Positions 14,509-22,590 of a stretch of 27,109 nt of DNA are shown here, one piece after another. The notes beneath the pieces are model-generated. The model saw nothing but the letters and a program-made list of their open reading frames with translations, did not search any database and had not been told where the DNA came from. Origin of the DNA: a virus; IMG/VR virus record IMGVR_UViG_3300037493_000805, positions 1 to 27,109 of that record; one strand, written 5' to 3'. The position numbers were made by a program, and so were the translations under genes. Position 1 is the first letter of the stretch; each line of letters begins with the position of its first letter.

Positions 14509-17256
14509 CTTCTTCTTCTTCTTATCATCAGCTCCTTTGTCAAATTTGTTCTTGTTTTCACGAGCAATTTGAAGCTGAGTCTGTGCAATTTGTTGTTGAG
14601 CTTGTATCTTTTGTTGCTCAATACTCATCTTATCACGATGTTCCATTTGCTTTGTACTTTCTTTTTGACGATCAAAGTTCATGGTTTCTTGATATTGATC
14701 TGTTTTTTCTAGATTATTCATATAATCTACATAGTCACTCTCTTCATTCTTGTTAACATCTTGCATAGCTCCATAGCCTGCAGACTTAATTTGAGCTTGA
14801 AGAATATCAGCCTCACGGTCTTTAGCATTCTCTTCAGCTTCAAACTGCATCTTAAGCTTAGCTTCTTCAGCTTTAGCCTGAAGCATTTGATCTTGCATTT
14901 GTTGTTGAGATTGCATTTGCTGTTGTTTCTCAGCTTGTTGTTTCTTCTCAGATTCTTTAAGGATATGAGATACTTCAGCAATAGACTCAGACTTAAGAAC
15001 ATTACCAAGGTCATAGATACTAGCACCAGTTGTATTGTTCTGGATAGCCATTTGCTTAAGTTGCTCAAGCATAGCTCTATGATTAGCTTTAGTAGTACAG
15101 AATATATTAAGGTCTCTTAGTAGCAAATCGGTACCATTGATCTCAAAGTTCTTACGCTCATCCATAGAAGTGATGTACTGTAATCTTGCAGACGGTTTAG
15201 TAGACTGATAATGTTGGGCTAAGTCTGTACGCATCTGGTGCACGCGAGGCATCAAATAGTCACAGTGTTGTATAAAGTAAGTTTCTGTTTGAGCATAACT
15301 TGCATTAACTGATTGTTCAACTCCTGTAGCAGTCTGTTGTCCAATCTGTTGGCCTAAACGTTGTGGAGTAATACCAATGGTTTCAAATGCCTGTTGTTTA
15401 AAATACTGGGCTAACTGAATACGAGACATCAAACGGTTAGTTTGCTCAAGGTCAAGTTTCTGATAGTGCTGAAAAGCTAAGGCATTCTCTGTATTGGTAA
15501 TAGAAGTATCCAACGGTAACATCTGGAAGTTCTTCATTGCCACATAGGCCTTGGCCAAGTTGTTCTTTCCCCAGTCTTCTCCTAGTGAGTGTCTTGGTAA
15601 AGCGTTCTGGTCCAGTAAGATAACAGTTCCTAATTCATCCACAAGGATGTCAGCAATCTGATTATTTACAATATTATATCCAATCTGAAAAGGCTTCATT
15701 AAGTCAATCAATGAAGTAGATCTTGTATTACGGTCAGAGAATACAGAGCCTTCTACTGGTAACTTACATCCATAAAGAGAATCATCTCCTTTGAATTGAA
15801 ACTTAATAGGCTTAATGTTATTCTCATTAATACCAAGATAGATAGGGTTGATACCACCTGGGTTATTACTTCCCCAGAATGTAGGACGGTTAGGTCCAAT
15901 CTTAACACCACCCCACACCTCATTAATCCAGATCCAATCTATATGCTCACCAAATACTAAGTTATCTTTACTTTTATTCTTAATGATATTAGCATTATAT
16001 ACCGGCTTATCTGTAACCTTATATGTTTCATCAATAATATCCTGAGTAATATTTCCATTATCAGATATCTTAGTAAGATGACCAACTCTACGCTGTGACT
16101 TCCAATATACAGTGGTAACACGTAACATGTTACTCATACCCATATCTAAGTAGTCTTCATCGTTCATCATGATCCAGTTAACAATGTCTCCACCATAATG
16201 AGCATTATCCCACATGGATGTAAACTGACGGTAACCTAATGATGGCATCTTTGTATTCCAGTCATGAGACTTAGTAGCATCATAGTAAGATCCATCATTC
16301 TGATAACCTTGGATAGGATAACCAGCAGATCTTACAGGATAGATAAGCTCTAATGCTTTCATTTGATCTTCAGTCATGCACCAACCATAACGGTCAATTA
16401 CATCTGCTACAGTCATCATATCAAACTTACCAACCCATTGACCTTGAGATATATAACGTGATGCTGGTGACTTATGGTAAAATGTAAGAACCGGATTCCA
16501 TAGTTCAACATCATAATCATCTTCCAACATACGGAAGTGCCAGAACTCCCTATCTGTAATAAGCATATCACGGAAACCACGTTCCTCTAACTCATCCATT
16601 CTGAATCTTTCTACATCTACACGATGCTGATGCTCAGACCATTGCTCAACCATACTTCTATAGTCCTTGTTAAAGAACTCTTGTATTTCCGGTAATGACT
16701 TTAAGCTTTCTGGTTGCATAGCTTGCTGATACTCTTCAGATTCAGGATCTTGATCCATCTCTGCAAGTTTCATAGTCATCTTCTGCTGAGCCTCAAATAA
16801 AAGAACTTCTTCCACCTTAGAACGTTTCTGTTCAAGCATCTCATTGTATGAGTATTCATCAACAGCTGTATAAGTTACGCGAGTATTTCTTTTAGCAAAT
16901 TCTGATACTAATGTATTTACAACATTAGGTATAATAGGATAGAACTTAAGCTCTAGTGCAGAAGCATCTTCTTTTGTAAGAGTATCAATAAGATCAGCAT
17001 TTTCATTGTCTTCTTCTACAATGTAGTCAGTTCTATCAATGATACCTTTAGCTAGTTTATAGTTCTTCATGAACCTGCGGGCATTTCTGCGCACATGCTT
17101 CAGACCCTCCCACTCTAACCAGTCCATATTCCAAGCAGCCCATTCCTGGTCCTTCTTAGATTTTGGTAAAAATTGAACAGGCTGGTTGAGTGTACCCATA
17201 CGGTTGTACTCACCCTTAGCTCCATTCTTTAATTGCATTGCATTATATACCTGCAT
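14506..17256 (-). CDS. Portal protein (916 aa)
   Basis: A 916-residue protein between large terminase (one-base gap upstream) and scaffold. The early part has 'KGIIDRTDYIV', then 'FYPIIPNVVNTLVSEFAKR', the usual portal opening in Bacteroidota phages. The middle is mixed alpha/beta with many Trp/Tyr residues. A long helical stretch with 'QIAYFKQQAFETIGITPQR'-type content (read here as QLAQYFKQQAFETIGITPQR) corresponds to the stem/crown entrance. The last ~150 residues (about 765-905) are a Gln/Lys/Glu-rich coiled coil ending in poly-Lys. It would form the dodecameric ring at one vertex for DNA passage and terminase docking. Length is large for the class but typical of crAss-like portals. Confidence 0.88.
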   Translation of the reverse strand: MQVYNAMQLKNGAKGEYNRMGTLNQPVQFLPKSKKDQEWAAWNMDWLEWEGLKHVRRNARRFMKNYKLAKGIIDRTDYIVEEDNENADLIDTLTKEDASALELKFYPIIPNVVNTLVSEFAKRNTRVTYTAVDEYSYNEMLEQKRSKVEEVLLFEAQQKMTMKLAEMDQDPESEEYQQAMQPESLKSLPEIQEFFNKDYRSMVEQWSEHQHRVDVERFRMDELEERGFRDMLITDREFWHFRMLEDDYDVELWNPVLTFYHKSPASRYISQGQWVGKFDMMTVADVIDRYGWCMTEDQMKALELIYPVRSAGYPIQGYQNDGSYYDATKSHDWNTKMPSLGYRQFTSMWDNAHYGGDIVNWIMMNDEDYLDMGMSNMLRVTTVYWKSQRRVGHLTKISDNGNITQDIIDETYKVTDKPVYNANIIKNKSKDNLVFGEHIDWIWINEVWGGVKIGPNRPTFWGSNNPGGINPIYLGINENNIKPIKFQFKGDDSLYGCKLPVEGSVFSDRNTRSTSLIDLMKPFQIGYNIVNNQIADILVDELGTVILLDQNALPRHSLGEDWGKNNLAKAYVAMKNFQMLPLDTSITNTENALAFQHYQKLDLEQTNRLMSRIQLAQYFKQQAFETIGITPQRLGQQIGQQTATGVEQSVNASYAQTETYFIQHCDYLMPRVHQMRTDLAQHYQSTKPSARLQYITSMDERKNFEINGTDLLLRDLNIFCTTKANHRAMLEQLKQMAIQNNTTGASIYDLGNVLKSESIAEVSHILKESEKKQQAEKQQQMQSQQQMQDQMLQAKAEEAKLKMQFEAEENAKDREADILQAQIKSAGYGAMQDVNKNEESDYVDYMNNLEKTDQYQETMNFDRQKESTKQMEHRDKMSIEQQKIQAQQQIAQTQLQIARENKNKFDKGADDKKKKK

Positions 17257-17257
17257 A

Positions 17258-19471
17258 CTATCTTAAATTTTTAAATGCTGTACGTGGTATCTTCATACCG
17301 TCAAACTTATGTCCTCCTCCACCCATATGACGGAAAGGGCTCATATTCAATTTACTGAAATTCTTGCTGTTATCCAAGTTTTTTCCCGCTCCAGTTTCCT
17401 CATAACGCTTTTTATAACCTCTATTTGCCTGTTGAACTTTAGAAAAAGCAATTAATGCTGCAAATGCTACAAGTCTATCCACGTTGACGCCATCTCTATA
17501 TGCCATCATTTCTTTAAGCAACATTATGTCCGGAATACGTTCTATACCATATACTGTCTTAACTACTTTACCATCATCCGTTGTTTCCTGGTGTAACTCT
17601 TCTTTAAGAAAGTCAATAGCATAACTTACCATATGACTTTTAAATAAAGTACCTGTATTTCTCCAACCGTATTCTTGGAATACATTAGCATTAGCGCCAA
17701 GGTCTTTTAAGAATAGGATCTGAGATCTGGGTACAAGATACTTCTGTTTCTTTCTAAATATCATATAATTAATAAACTGACTAATATTATTCTCAACAAT
17801 AGTCCATGCATTATACCACTCTATGATAAGCTCTAGTCTCTCGTGTGTCTTGTTAATGTCATCAAAGCGTCCGCACCAAGCAGCTACAATTTTGTCATTC
17901 TCAATAAAGGTCTCAACCTTTTCTCCATCATTTCTAGTTACTTCTACAGGTGTTTTATATACATAGATAGAGCATAGAGATTCTGATGTAGTAGTCTTTC
18001 CTTCACCCACGGGGTCAATGCTTGCATAGTACATTCCAAACTCAGGATCTTTAACAGGACGCTCATACACTACAAGAGTACCTGTCTTATCCTCAGTATC
18101 TTTTGTTATTGGAAACTCTGATATAGGTAACTTATTAGTATCTCCTACAGCAGGTAGTCCATGATCATTTCTATAAATATCTAAGAACTCATAGGGATAC
18201 ATCTTATCTTCAATCCTACGGATCTGAGATGTAACCAAGTGAGCAGGGAATACTGATACTGTTCTGAAGTCAAATGCTTCTTTAATATTTCTAGGGTGCT
18301 GAGATATACGGAGTTGATATTCTTGTGGAGCAAGCTCTCTCTTCCACTCAGCAAATTGTTCATCTAATGCTAATAGAGCCTCAGCAACTTTAGAATTACC
18401 ATACTCATCAATAAATGGAGGCATGGACCATTGTTCAGGAATAAACAAACCTGTTCTACCTATAACACCAGTCTCATCTATAAGATTAGATTCTAAGCTA
18501 TAGATATCATTAGCATCAGGTCTAGTGATCATTTTCTTTAGTGGATCACACTGGGATAAGTCTCCTACAGATCCTGCAGCAATAAACATTCCGGTAGTCA
18601 TGAATCCTGATTTCATAGCAGGTCTGATGTACTCAAATGTTGTATCCATCTTAGGAGCAATACCTGCTTCCTCATGAAAGAAATATTTACATGGTCCCCC
18701 TACACCATTGGTTGGATCTTTCTCAAAGGACATACCTTGCATAACTCCTTTAAGGCCTATCTCAGATTTACGTTTTTGTGGACCTGATACAGTCTCAATC
18801 TTTTGTTGCCACATCATAACCTTGTTAGGGTTCATAGGGCGGTACCAGGCAGTGTGTTGATTTAAGAATGCCTCATATTCATTTAAGAACTTCCAAGTAC
18901 CCTTCTCATTAATATAGTCTTTAAGGCTAGCTCCGATCTTAAGAGTAACCCCTTCTTCAAACCATATTTGATTAATCAACTTACCAGCATGGTAATATGA
19001 AGATGCTATCTGACGTTTCTTAAGAATAGCCGCATGCTTATAGTTTAACTCTGCTAGGCATTCATATAAAGCTAAATGATACTGAGCATCTCTTACATCA
19101 GCAAAACCAAACTTTGCAATCTCCTTATTAAAGATAGGTAAGAAGTTTAGCCACATATAATAGTCACGTGGTATATACCAAGCATTACCATTACTTTTAT
19201 AGATAACTCCTGTTCTGCATTTATTCTTCTGATCATTCCAGAATACTACATAATCCTTAGTTCCTTGAGGAGCCTTACAGTAAAAGCTAAACTCATTAAA
19301 GTGTCTAGCTTGTTCATTAAACATTTTACTGGTCTCATCAAATTGATATAGACCAGGTTCTTTAAATATACTAAATACAAAGTCTTTGAAATCATCACGG
19401 GTATCAAAGGTGGTCACTGACCACTCTCCATTCTCCCATGTAGGAATTTCTATATCAGTTTGTTGTAGCAT
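17258..19471 (-). CDS. terL: Terminase large subunit
   Basis: A 737-residue packaging ATPase/nuclease. A Walker-A-like segment lies at about 150-160 (KKRQIASSYYHAGK), unusual in lacking the classic GKS/T. The Walker B with catalytic glutamate is at about 261-267 (YFFHEEAG). The RNase-H-like nuclease has 'YYASIDPVGEG' with its first Asp near 484, 'LFLKDLGANANVF' near 585 and 'NVDRLVAFAALIAF' with the late Asp near 664. These fit the two-domain TerL plan. It sits between a possible small subunit and the portal, one base from each. The stop is TAG, so TAG is not reassigned here. Confidence 0.92.
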   Translation of the reverse strand: MLQQTDIEIPTWENGEWSVTTFDTRDDFKDFVFSIFKEPGLYQFDETSKMFNEQARHFNEFSFYCKAPQGTKDYVVFWNDQKNKCRTGVIYKSNGNAWYIPRDYYMWLNFLPIFNKEIAKFGFADVRDAQYHLALYECLAELNYKHAAILKKRQIASSYYHAGKLINQIWFEEGVTLKIGASLKDYINEKGTWKFLNEYEAFLNQHTAWYRPMNPNKVMMWQQKIETVSGPQKRKSEIGLKGVMQGMSFEKDPTNGVGGPCKYFFHEEAGIAPKMDTTFEYIRPAMKSGFMTTGMFIAAGSVGDLSQCDPLKKMITRPDANDIYSLESNLIDETGVIGRTGLFIPEQWSMPPFIDEYGNSKVAEALLALDEQFAEWKRELAPQEYQLRISQHPRNIKEAFDFRTVSVFPAHLVTSQIRRIEDKMYPYEFLDIYRNDHGLPAVGDTNKLPISEFPITKDTEDKTGTLVVYERPVKDPEFGMYYASIDPVGEGKTTTSESLCSIYVYKTPVEVTRNDGEKVETFIENDKIVAAWCGRFDDINKTHERLELIIEWYNAWTIVENNISQFINYMIFRKKQKYLVPRSQILFLKDLGANANVFQEYGWRNTGTLFKSHMVSYAIDFLKEELHQETTDDGKVVKTVYGIERIPDIMLLKEMMAYRDGVNVDRLVAFAALIAFSKVQQANRGYKKRYEETGAGKNLDNSKNFSKLNMSPFRHMGGGGHKFDGMKIPRTAFKNLR

Positions 19472-19472
19472 A

Positions 19473-19994
19473 TTAAGTCATTTGGTCATAAGCAAGTCCT
19501 GCGCCCCCGCGTGCGCGACCCCCTTGTTCTTCTTGAAGATCTTTATAGGCACCTTTATATGCATCACGTATTTGCTGGTATTTTGCTGCTGCATTTATAA
19601 GTGCTGTTAAGTTACCATCTCTACCATCAGTTATATTGGTCACCTCCATATACTTACCAAGTCTATCAAGCATTTGCTTAATACCATTGTAAGCTCTAGA
19701 GGTGGGTGTCTCATATAGTTTTTTACAGAACTCCAATGCTCCAGGAATATAATCATCCTCAGAACTAAAGTCTGCATCTATCTCTGCTAGTACAAACTCT
19801 TCTTTGTCATCATCTGCAATATGAAAGAAAGGATTAATATCAGGATTTGGACAACTCATGTAGAATAAGTACTGGTATACTTTTATGTAGTTCTCAGGAT
19901 ATTCATCCATAATTCTTCTAAGTGTAGGTAAGGTGTAACAGCTCTCACTTGGTATCATTACCCCATTCTGTATATCAAATAACTTAACTAGCAT
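19473..19994 (-). CDS. Conserved phage protein, possible small terminase subunit (173 aa)
   Basis: A 173-residue, mostly helical acidic protein ('NPFFHIADDDKEEFVLAEI' and 'YNGIKQMLDRLGKYMEV') with a Gly/Arg-rich end ('EQGGRARGGAGLAYDQMT'). No helix-turn-helix can be picked out by eye. It overlaps the nuclease gene by 11 bp and ends one base before the large terminase, the position in which small terminase subunits are often found. The assignment as small terminase is therefore only from location and size. It could equally be a packaging accessory. Confidence 0.75.
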   Translation of the reverse strand: MLVKLFDIQNGVMIPSESCYTLPTLRRIMDEYPENYIKVYQYLFYMSCPNPDINPFFHIADDDKEEFVLAEIDADFSSEDDYIPGALEFCKKLYETPTSRAYNGIKQMLDRLGKYMEVTNITDGRDGNLTALINAAAKYQQIRDAYKGAYKDLQEEQGGRARGGAGLAYDQMT

Positions 19995-20799
19995 CTTTTA
20001 ACTTGTTTATTATACTTATTACTTCATTCTTAAGGTAAGGTACCTCATATTCTACAACTGAGTTTACAACAGGCTCACCAAACTCATCATATAATACAAC
20101 TCTGTTATCATATGCATCTTTACCAGCTTCCTCAAATAGTATATGTTCTATGATCATTTTCCCAGGCTTAAGCTTAGGGTTATGTTTAAGAATCATATAC
20201 ATATAGAAACTTAACTGTAATGCATAATGGTTAAGATTACAATCATCCAAATGATTGAGTGGAGCAAGCATTCTATCACTAAGTCCTTCCCAATTAACAT
20301 AAGACTCAGTCTTAATTTCTTTATTAGTTTTGTAATCATATATATTGACCTTTCCATTAATTACTTCTATTCTATCTGCTTGCCCACACAGGCATGCACT
20401 CTTAAGATACGTCATATGCTCAGGATATATACCATCAGCAAGCTTCTGAACCGGTGCCTTTTTAATCCCATCAATCTCAATGGGTTTAAAAATAGGTACT
20501 ATACAACCGTCTTTTTCTATGGTATCACAAGATGTATAAGCAGCTTCTCTTTGATTATGGTACCATGTACCAAGGTTCATAGCCTTCTGTGATTCATTCT
20601 TCCAAGCTTCTTTAACATCATCAGCAGACATGCCGTACCACTTGCTCTTCTTGTTCTTAATGGATTTGGCAGCAATACCATCAGCATCAAATGGCTTCTT
20701 ATACTTAGATATAATACCAGTTACACTAGTCCATGTGATGTTCTCATTAGGATCTATACTTATGTAACTGTGAGTCTCGGGTTTAAATACTATCGCCAT
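19984..20799 (-). CDS. PD-(D/E)XK nuclease, RecB/exonuclease-like (271 aa)
   Basis: A 271-residue protein with the RecB-family layout: 'LGTWYHNQREA' at 76-86 (GTxxHxxxE, H81 and E85), then 'CGQADRIEVINGKVNIYDYKT' spanning 138-158, giving D142, D155 and K157 as metal and catalytic residues. A following helix 'YALQLSFYMYMI' supplies the usual QxxxY element. It probably trims or cuts DNA in recombination, replication intermediates or packaging. Nucleases of this class occur beside terminase in crAss-like phages. It overlaps both neighbours (17 and 11 bp), so it belongs to the packaging unit. Confidence 0.9.
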   Translation of the reverse strand: MAIVFKPETHSYISIDPNENITWTSVTGIISKYKKPFDADGIAAKSIKNKKSKWYGMSADDVKEAWKNESQKAMNLGTWYHNQREAAYTSCDTIEKDGCIVPIFKPIEIDGIKKAPVQKLADGIYPEHMTYLKSACLCGQADRIEVINGKVNIYDYKTNKEIKTESYVNWEGLSDRMLAPLNHLDDCNLNHYALQLSFYMYMILKHNPKLKPGKMIIEHILFEEAGKDAYDNRVVLYDEFGEPVVNSVVEYEVPYLKNEVISIINKLKDAS

Positions 20800-21109
20800 A
20801 GTTTTCTAGTTTAGCATTCATATCATCTTCTTCTTCCTCTGTCATTACAGCAAACCATCTTCCTTGAGGGCATGCTGAAGACATGCTGTGAGTCTTATAC
20901 TTAAGAGAGCAGCCGCAATCACTACAACAAGGTTGAGTTCCAGGCATCTCACACTTAGATCCTTCTAGATCTATAAGAGGGCAGCTCTTACAAATCTCAT
21001 TACGCCAATAAGCAACACGCTTAATCTTCTTTCTAGTAAAGTAGTAGTTCAATACCCCTTCTAGGATAAACCATTTATTCTCCCAGATTTTCTTTATTTT
21101 TTTGAGCAT
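20783..21109 (-). CDS. Small zinc-binding Cys-rich protein (108 aa)
   Basis: A 108-residue protein with a basic, aromatic N-terminus ('WENKWFILEGVLNYYFTRKK') followed by a Cys cluster: C40, C43, C53, C61, C62, C65, C67 and C80 in 'ICKSCPLI', 'KCEMPGTQPCCSDCGCSLK' and 'SACPQG'. This pattern recurs in phages of Bacteroidota and suggests two bound zinc ions; function unknown. It overlaps the IHF-like gene by 35 bp and the nuclease gene by 17 bp. It may aid DNA handling together with them. Confidence 0.8.
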   Translation of the reverse strand: MLKKIKKIWENKWFILEGVLNYYFTRKKIKRVAYWRNEICKSCPLIDLEGSKCEMPGTQPCCSDCGCSLKYKTHSMSSACPQGRWFAVMTEEEEDDMNAKLENYGDSI

Positions 21110-21461
21110 ATACGTTTTGCTTATGTTTGATGCGTTTATCTTTCTCTTTAACGAGCATATCTTTTACTCTAACAAGTTGTTTGTTCTTATTAAGAATAGA
21201 CTCATATTTACTATAACCTTTAAATTCCTTAGGGTTAAGTGTCTTAAGATGTTCATGATTAATAGCTAATACCCGGCTTAACTTAGCCTCATTAATAGAA
21301 AAGGTACCAAAGCCTTTAAGGTTAATGTTAATATGTTCTTTATTAATCATGGTTTTTCTTAAGTACTCCCAATAGAATCTTATTATCTCTTCTACAAGAG
21401 CTGGGTCCTCATGCTTAGTAGCAAAGCTATCAAGCAGTAATTTCAGGTTCTTTGGATTCAA
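21075..21461 (-). CDS. IHF/HU-like DNA-binding protein (128 aa)
   Basis: A 128-residue protein. Residues 1-40 form the helical HU/IHF dimer part ('ALVEEIIRFYWEYLRKTM'). Residues 46-56 carry the family signature INLKGFGTFSI. The beta-arm that follows departs from HU: no RNPxTG at the arm tip, replaced by 'LKTLNPKEFKGYSKYES', and the C-terminus is a Lys-rich helix of ~30 residues. It would bend phage DNA during packaging, replication or transcription. IHF-like genes near structural genes are a known trait of crAss-like phages. It overlaps the winged-helix gene by 32 bp. Confidence 0.82.
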   Translation of the reverse strand: MNPKNLKLLLDSFATKHEDPALVEEIIRFYWEYLRKTMINKEHININLKGFGTFSINEAKLSRVLAINHEHLKTLNPKEFKGYSKYESILNKNKQLVRVKDMLVKEKDKRIKHKQNVYAQKNKENLGE

Positions 21462-21813
21462 CTCTTAAGATTTTATATTCTAATAATATGTTACCACCTA
21501 TCTGAATGTTTAGATTGGGATTCAGCTCAATAGTTTTTTTGTTCTTACCATTCTTTACAAGAAGATTCTTCTTCTCTGCCTTAGTCACAGCGTTTCTTAC
21601 TGACTGTGCACTACTAAAGATCTTATTTTTAGTAGCGTTCTCACAGAATTCAGTAAGCTCCGTCTCTCCAGATAATGCTAAGAAAGTCAAACAGTTAAGG
21701 TCTAAATCCGATACATTCATTGTCTTAAGATGGGAATGCACAGCAAGTTGAAACTTAACTATGCTCCATAAATCCATCTTAACATTCTTACGTACCTGAT
21801 TTACTATAGCCAT
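21430..21813 (-). CDS. Predicted winged-helix protein (127 aa)
   Basis: A 127-residue protein. A helical N-terminus ('MDLWSIVKFQLAVHSHLK') leads to 'LNCLTFLALSGETELTEFC', 'SSAQSVRNAVTKAEKKNLL' and 'NGKNKKTIELNPN', which read as helix, recognition helix and wing of a winged helix-turn-helix. It may regulate the virion genes or act as a DNA-binding packaging factor; it is also a small-terminase alternative. It starts at a TAATG overlap with the 74-residue gene. The fold is judged by eye only. Confidence 0.72.
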   Translation of the reverse strand: MAIVNQVRKNVKMDLWSIVKFQLAVHSHLKTMNVSDLDLNCLTFLALSGETELTEFCENATKNKIFSSAQSVRNAVTKAEKKNLLVKNGKNKKTIELNPNLNIQIGGNILLEYKILRVESKEPEITA

Positions 21814-22037
21814 TATTCTTCAGTATTTGGTTGTTCTTTAGATGGGCCCGCTATCATTTGAGCGGTTTTAACTTGAGCATATACCGCGCGAGCTCTTGCA
21901 TCTTCTACATCTGCTAGAAGAATTTCATATTCTAATTGTATTTTGAGAAACTCTATTTGGTCCTTATAGAACTGAGTCAGCTTAGATTTTCTCTCAGCCA
22001 TCTCCTCAGGGGACATGTCTTTTTGTTGGTTTTTCAT
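21813..22037 (-). CDS. Small coiled-coil protein (74 aa), first gene of packaging unit
   Basis: A 74-residue protein, almost fully helical ('FYKDQIEFLKIQLEYEILL' then 'ADVEDARARAVYAQVKTAQ') with polar ends. It likely forms a coiled-coil oligomer. It is the first gene after a good Bacteroidota-type promoter and leads into the winged-helix gene by TAATG coupling, so the two products may work together. Function unknown; I recall similar small proteins at this position in related phages. Confidence 0.75.
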   Translation of the reverse strand: MKNQQKDMSPEEMAERKSKLTQFYKDQIEFLKIQLEYEILLADVEDARARAVYAQVKTAQMIAGPSKEQPNTEE

Positions 22038-22060
22038 TACGTAACTTATTTAGGTTTAGA

Positions 22061-22090
22061 CAAATATATGTAAAAAGTTTAAACTTACAA
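22061..22090 (-). promoter_or_regulatory. Bacteroidota-type promoter of the packaging/capsid unit
   Basis: On the minus strand TTG (22090-22088), a 19-nt spacer and TATATTTG (22068-22061) match the -33/-7 Bacteroidota consensus. It lies directly after the terminator of the previous unit and 23 bp before the ATG at 22037. The implied transcript leader is about 20 nt. Confidence 0.75.
22075..22086. promoter_or_regulatory. 12-bp palindrome inside the promoter spacer (possible operator)
   Basis: AAGTTTAAACTT is a perfect palindrome lying wholly between the -33 and -7 elements, where a repressor dimer would block RNA polymerase. A related AAGTTTAAAC occurs in the portal/scaffold gap (about 14448-14457, minus strand). 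Confidence 0.45.
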
Positions 22091-22099
22091 CATTTAAAC

Positions 22100-22133
22100 A
22101 AAAAAATACCCAGGCTAAGCGGCCCAGGTATTT
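22100..22133 (-). terminator. Rho-independent terminator ending the right-hand unit
   Basis: In minus-strand RNA a 12-bp stem (AAAUACCUGGGC with GCCUGGGUAUUU) closes a 6-nt loop and continues into a U7 tract. Two pairs are G-U only in the minus-strand transcript (A-C mismatches on the other strand), fixing the direction. It starts 28 bp after the stop codon of the gene at 22162. Confidence 0.9.
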
Positions 22134-22161
22134 AACCTAAATCATATTAACCAGATAAGAA

Positions 22162-22515
22162 TTAAGCACGTTTACCGTCTTCTTCTCTCTTAGCCTTTAT
22201 GTAACCTGTTAACTCTGCAATGTTAGTACTCAATTGAGTCATATGCGTAGTAAGGTTATCCATCTTTAGATCAAGCTTCTCGTGAGCAGCTTTCTGATCT
22301 TCTTTAAGTATTTCCATTCTGTTATAGATGCTTGTCTCTTTAGCCATAAGGTCTGTTTCTAGGGAGTCCATATCACTGCAAACTTTATCTACCTTCCCCT
22401 TCAACTTTCCTAGTTCCTGTTTAAGAGCATAATATGCTGATAAACCTGCACCTATTGTCATCACTATCCAGATAACATCTTTAGTGGTAAATACCCACGC
22501 TTCTGCTGATCCCAT
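22162..22515 (-). CDS. One-TM coiled-coil protein, holin- or spanin-like (117 aa)
   Basis: A 117-residue protein. An N-terminal segment (about 11-30, 'VIWIVMTIGAGLSAYYAL') is a single transmembrane helix; the rest (about 33-110) is a charged heptad-type coiled coil. This layout is common for phage holin-like, antiholin or membrane-anchored accessory proteins, often placed near lysis genes, but no endolysin is in the window. Last gene before the terminator. Lysis function is a guess from topology. Confidence 0.72.
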   Translation of the reverse strand: MGSAEAWVFTTKDVIWIVMTIGAGLSAYYALKQELGKLKGKVDKVCSDMDSLETDLMAKETSIYNRMEILKEDQKAAHEKLDLKMDNLTTHMTQLSTNIAELTGYIKAKREEDGKRA

Positions 22516-22562
22516 AACTTAAATATATATACTTATAATATACAACATTTTAAGGTTAACCA

Positions 22563-22590
22563 CCTAAACAACTTGGCCTAAACAACTTGG
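22563..22590. repeat. Perfect 14-bp tandem duplication across a stop codon
   Basis: CCTAAACAACTTGG occurs twice head to tail (22563-22576, 22577-22590). Since 14 is not a multiple of 3, the second copy is read in another frame and supplies the TAG stop of the 673-residue gene. Confidence 0.95.

Noticed and set aside
14727-15068. Second minus-strand frame inside the portal gene
   Set aside because: Out-of-frame shadow of the Gln/Lys-rich coiled-coil coding sequence; Leu/Lys-rich with no start signal.
17258-17260. Stop-codon reassignment (TAG or TGA read as sense)
   Set aside because: TAG ends the terminase and the 673-residue gene properly, and core genes are full length with standard decoding.
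22501-22560. Promoter before the one-TM gene (TATATTTA)
   Set aside because: The last base of the -7 element is wrong and the nearest TTG is at 15 nt spacing.
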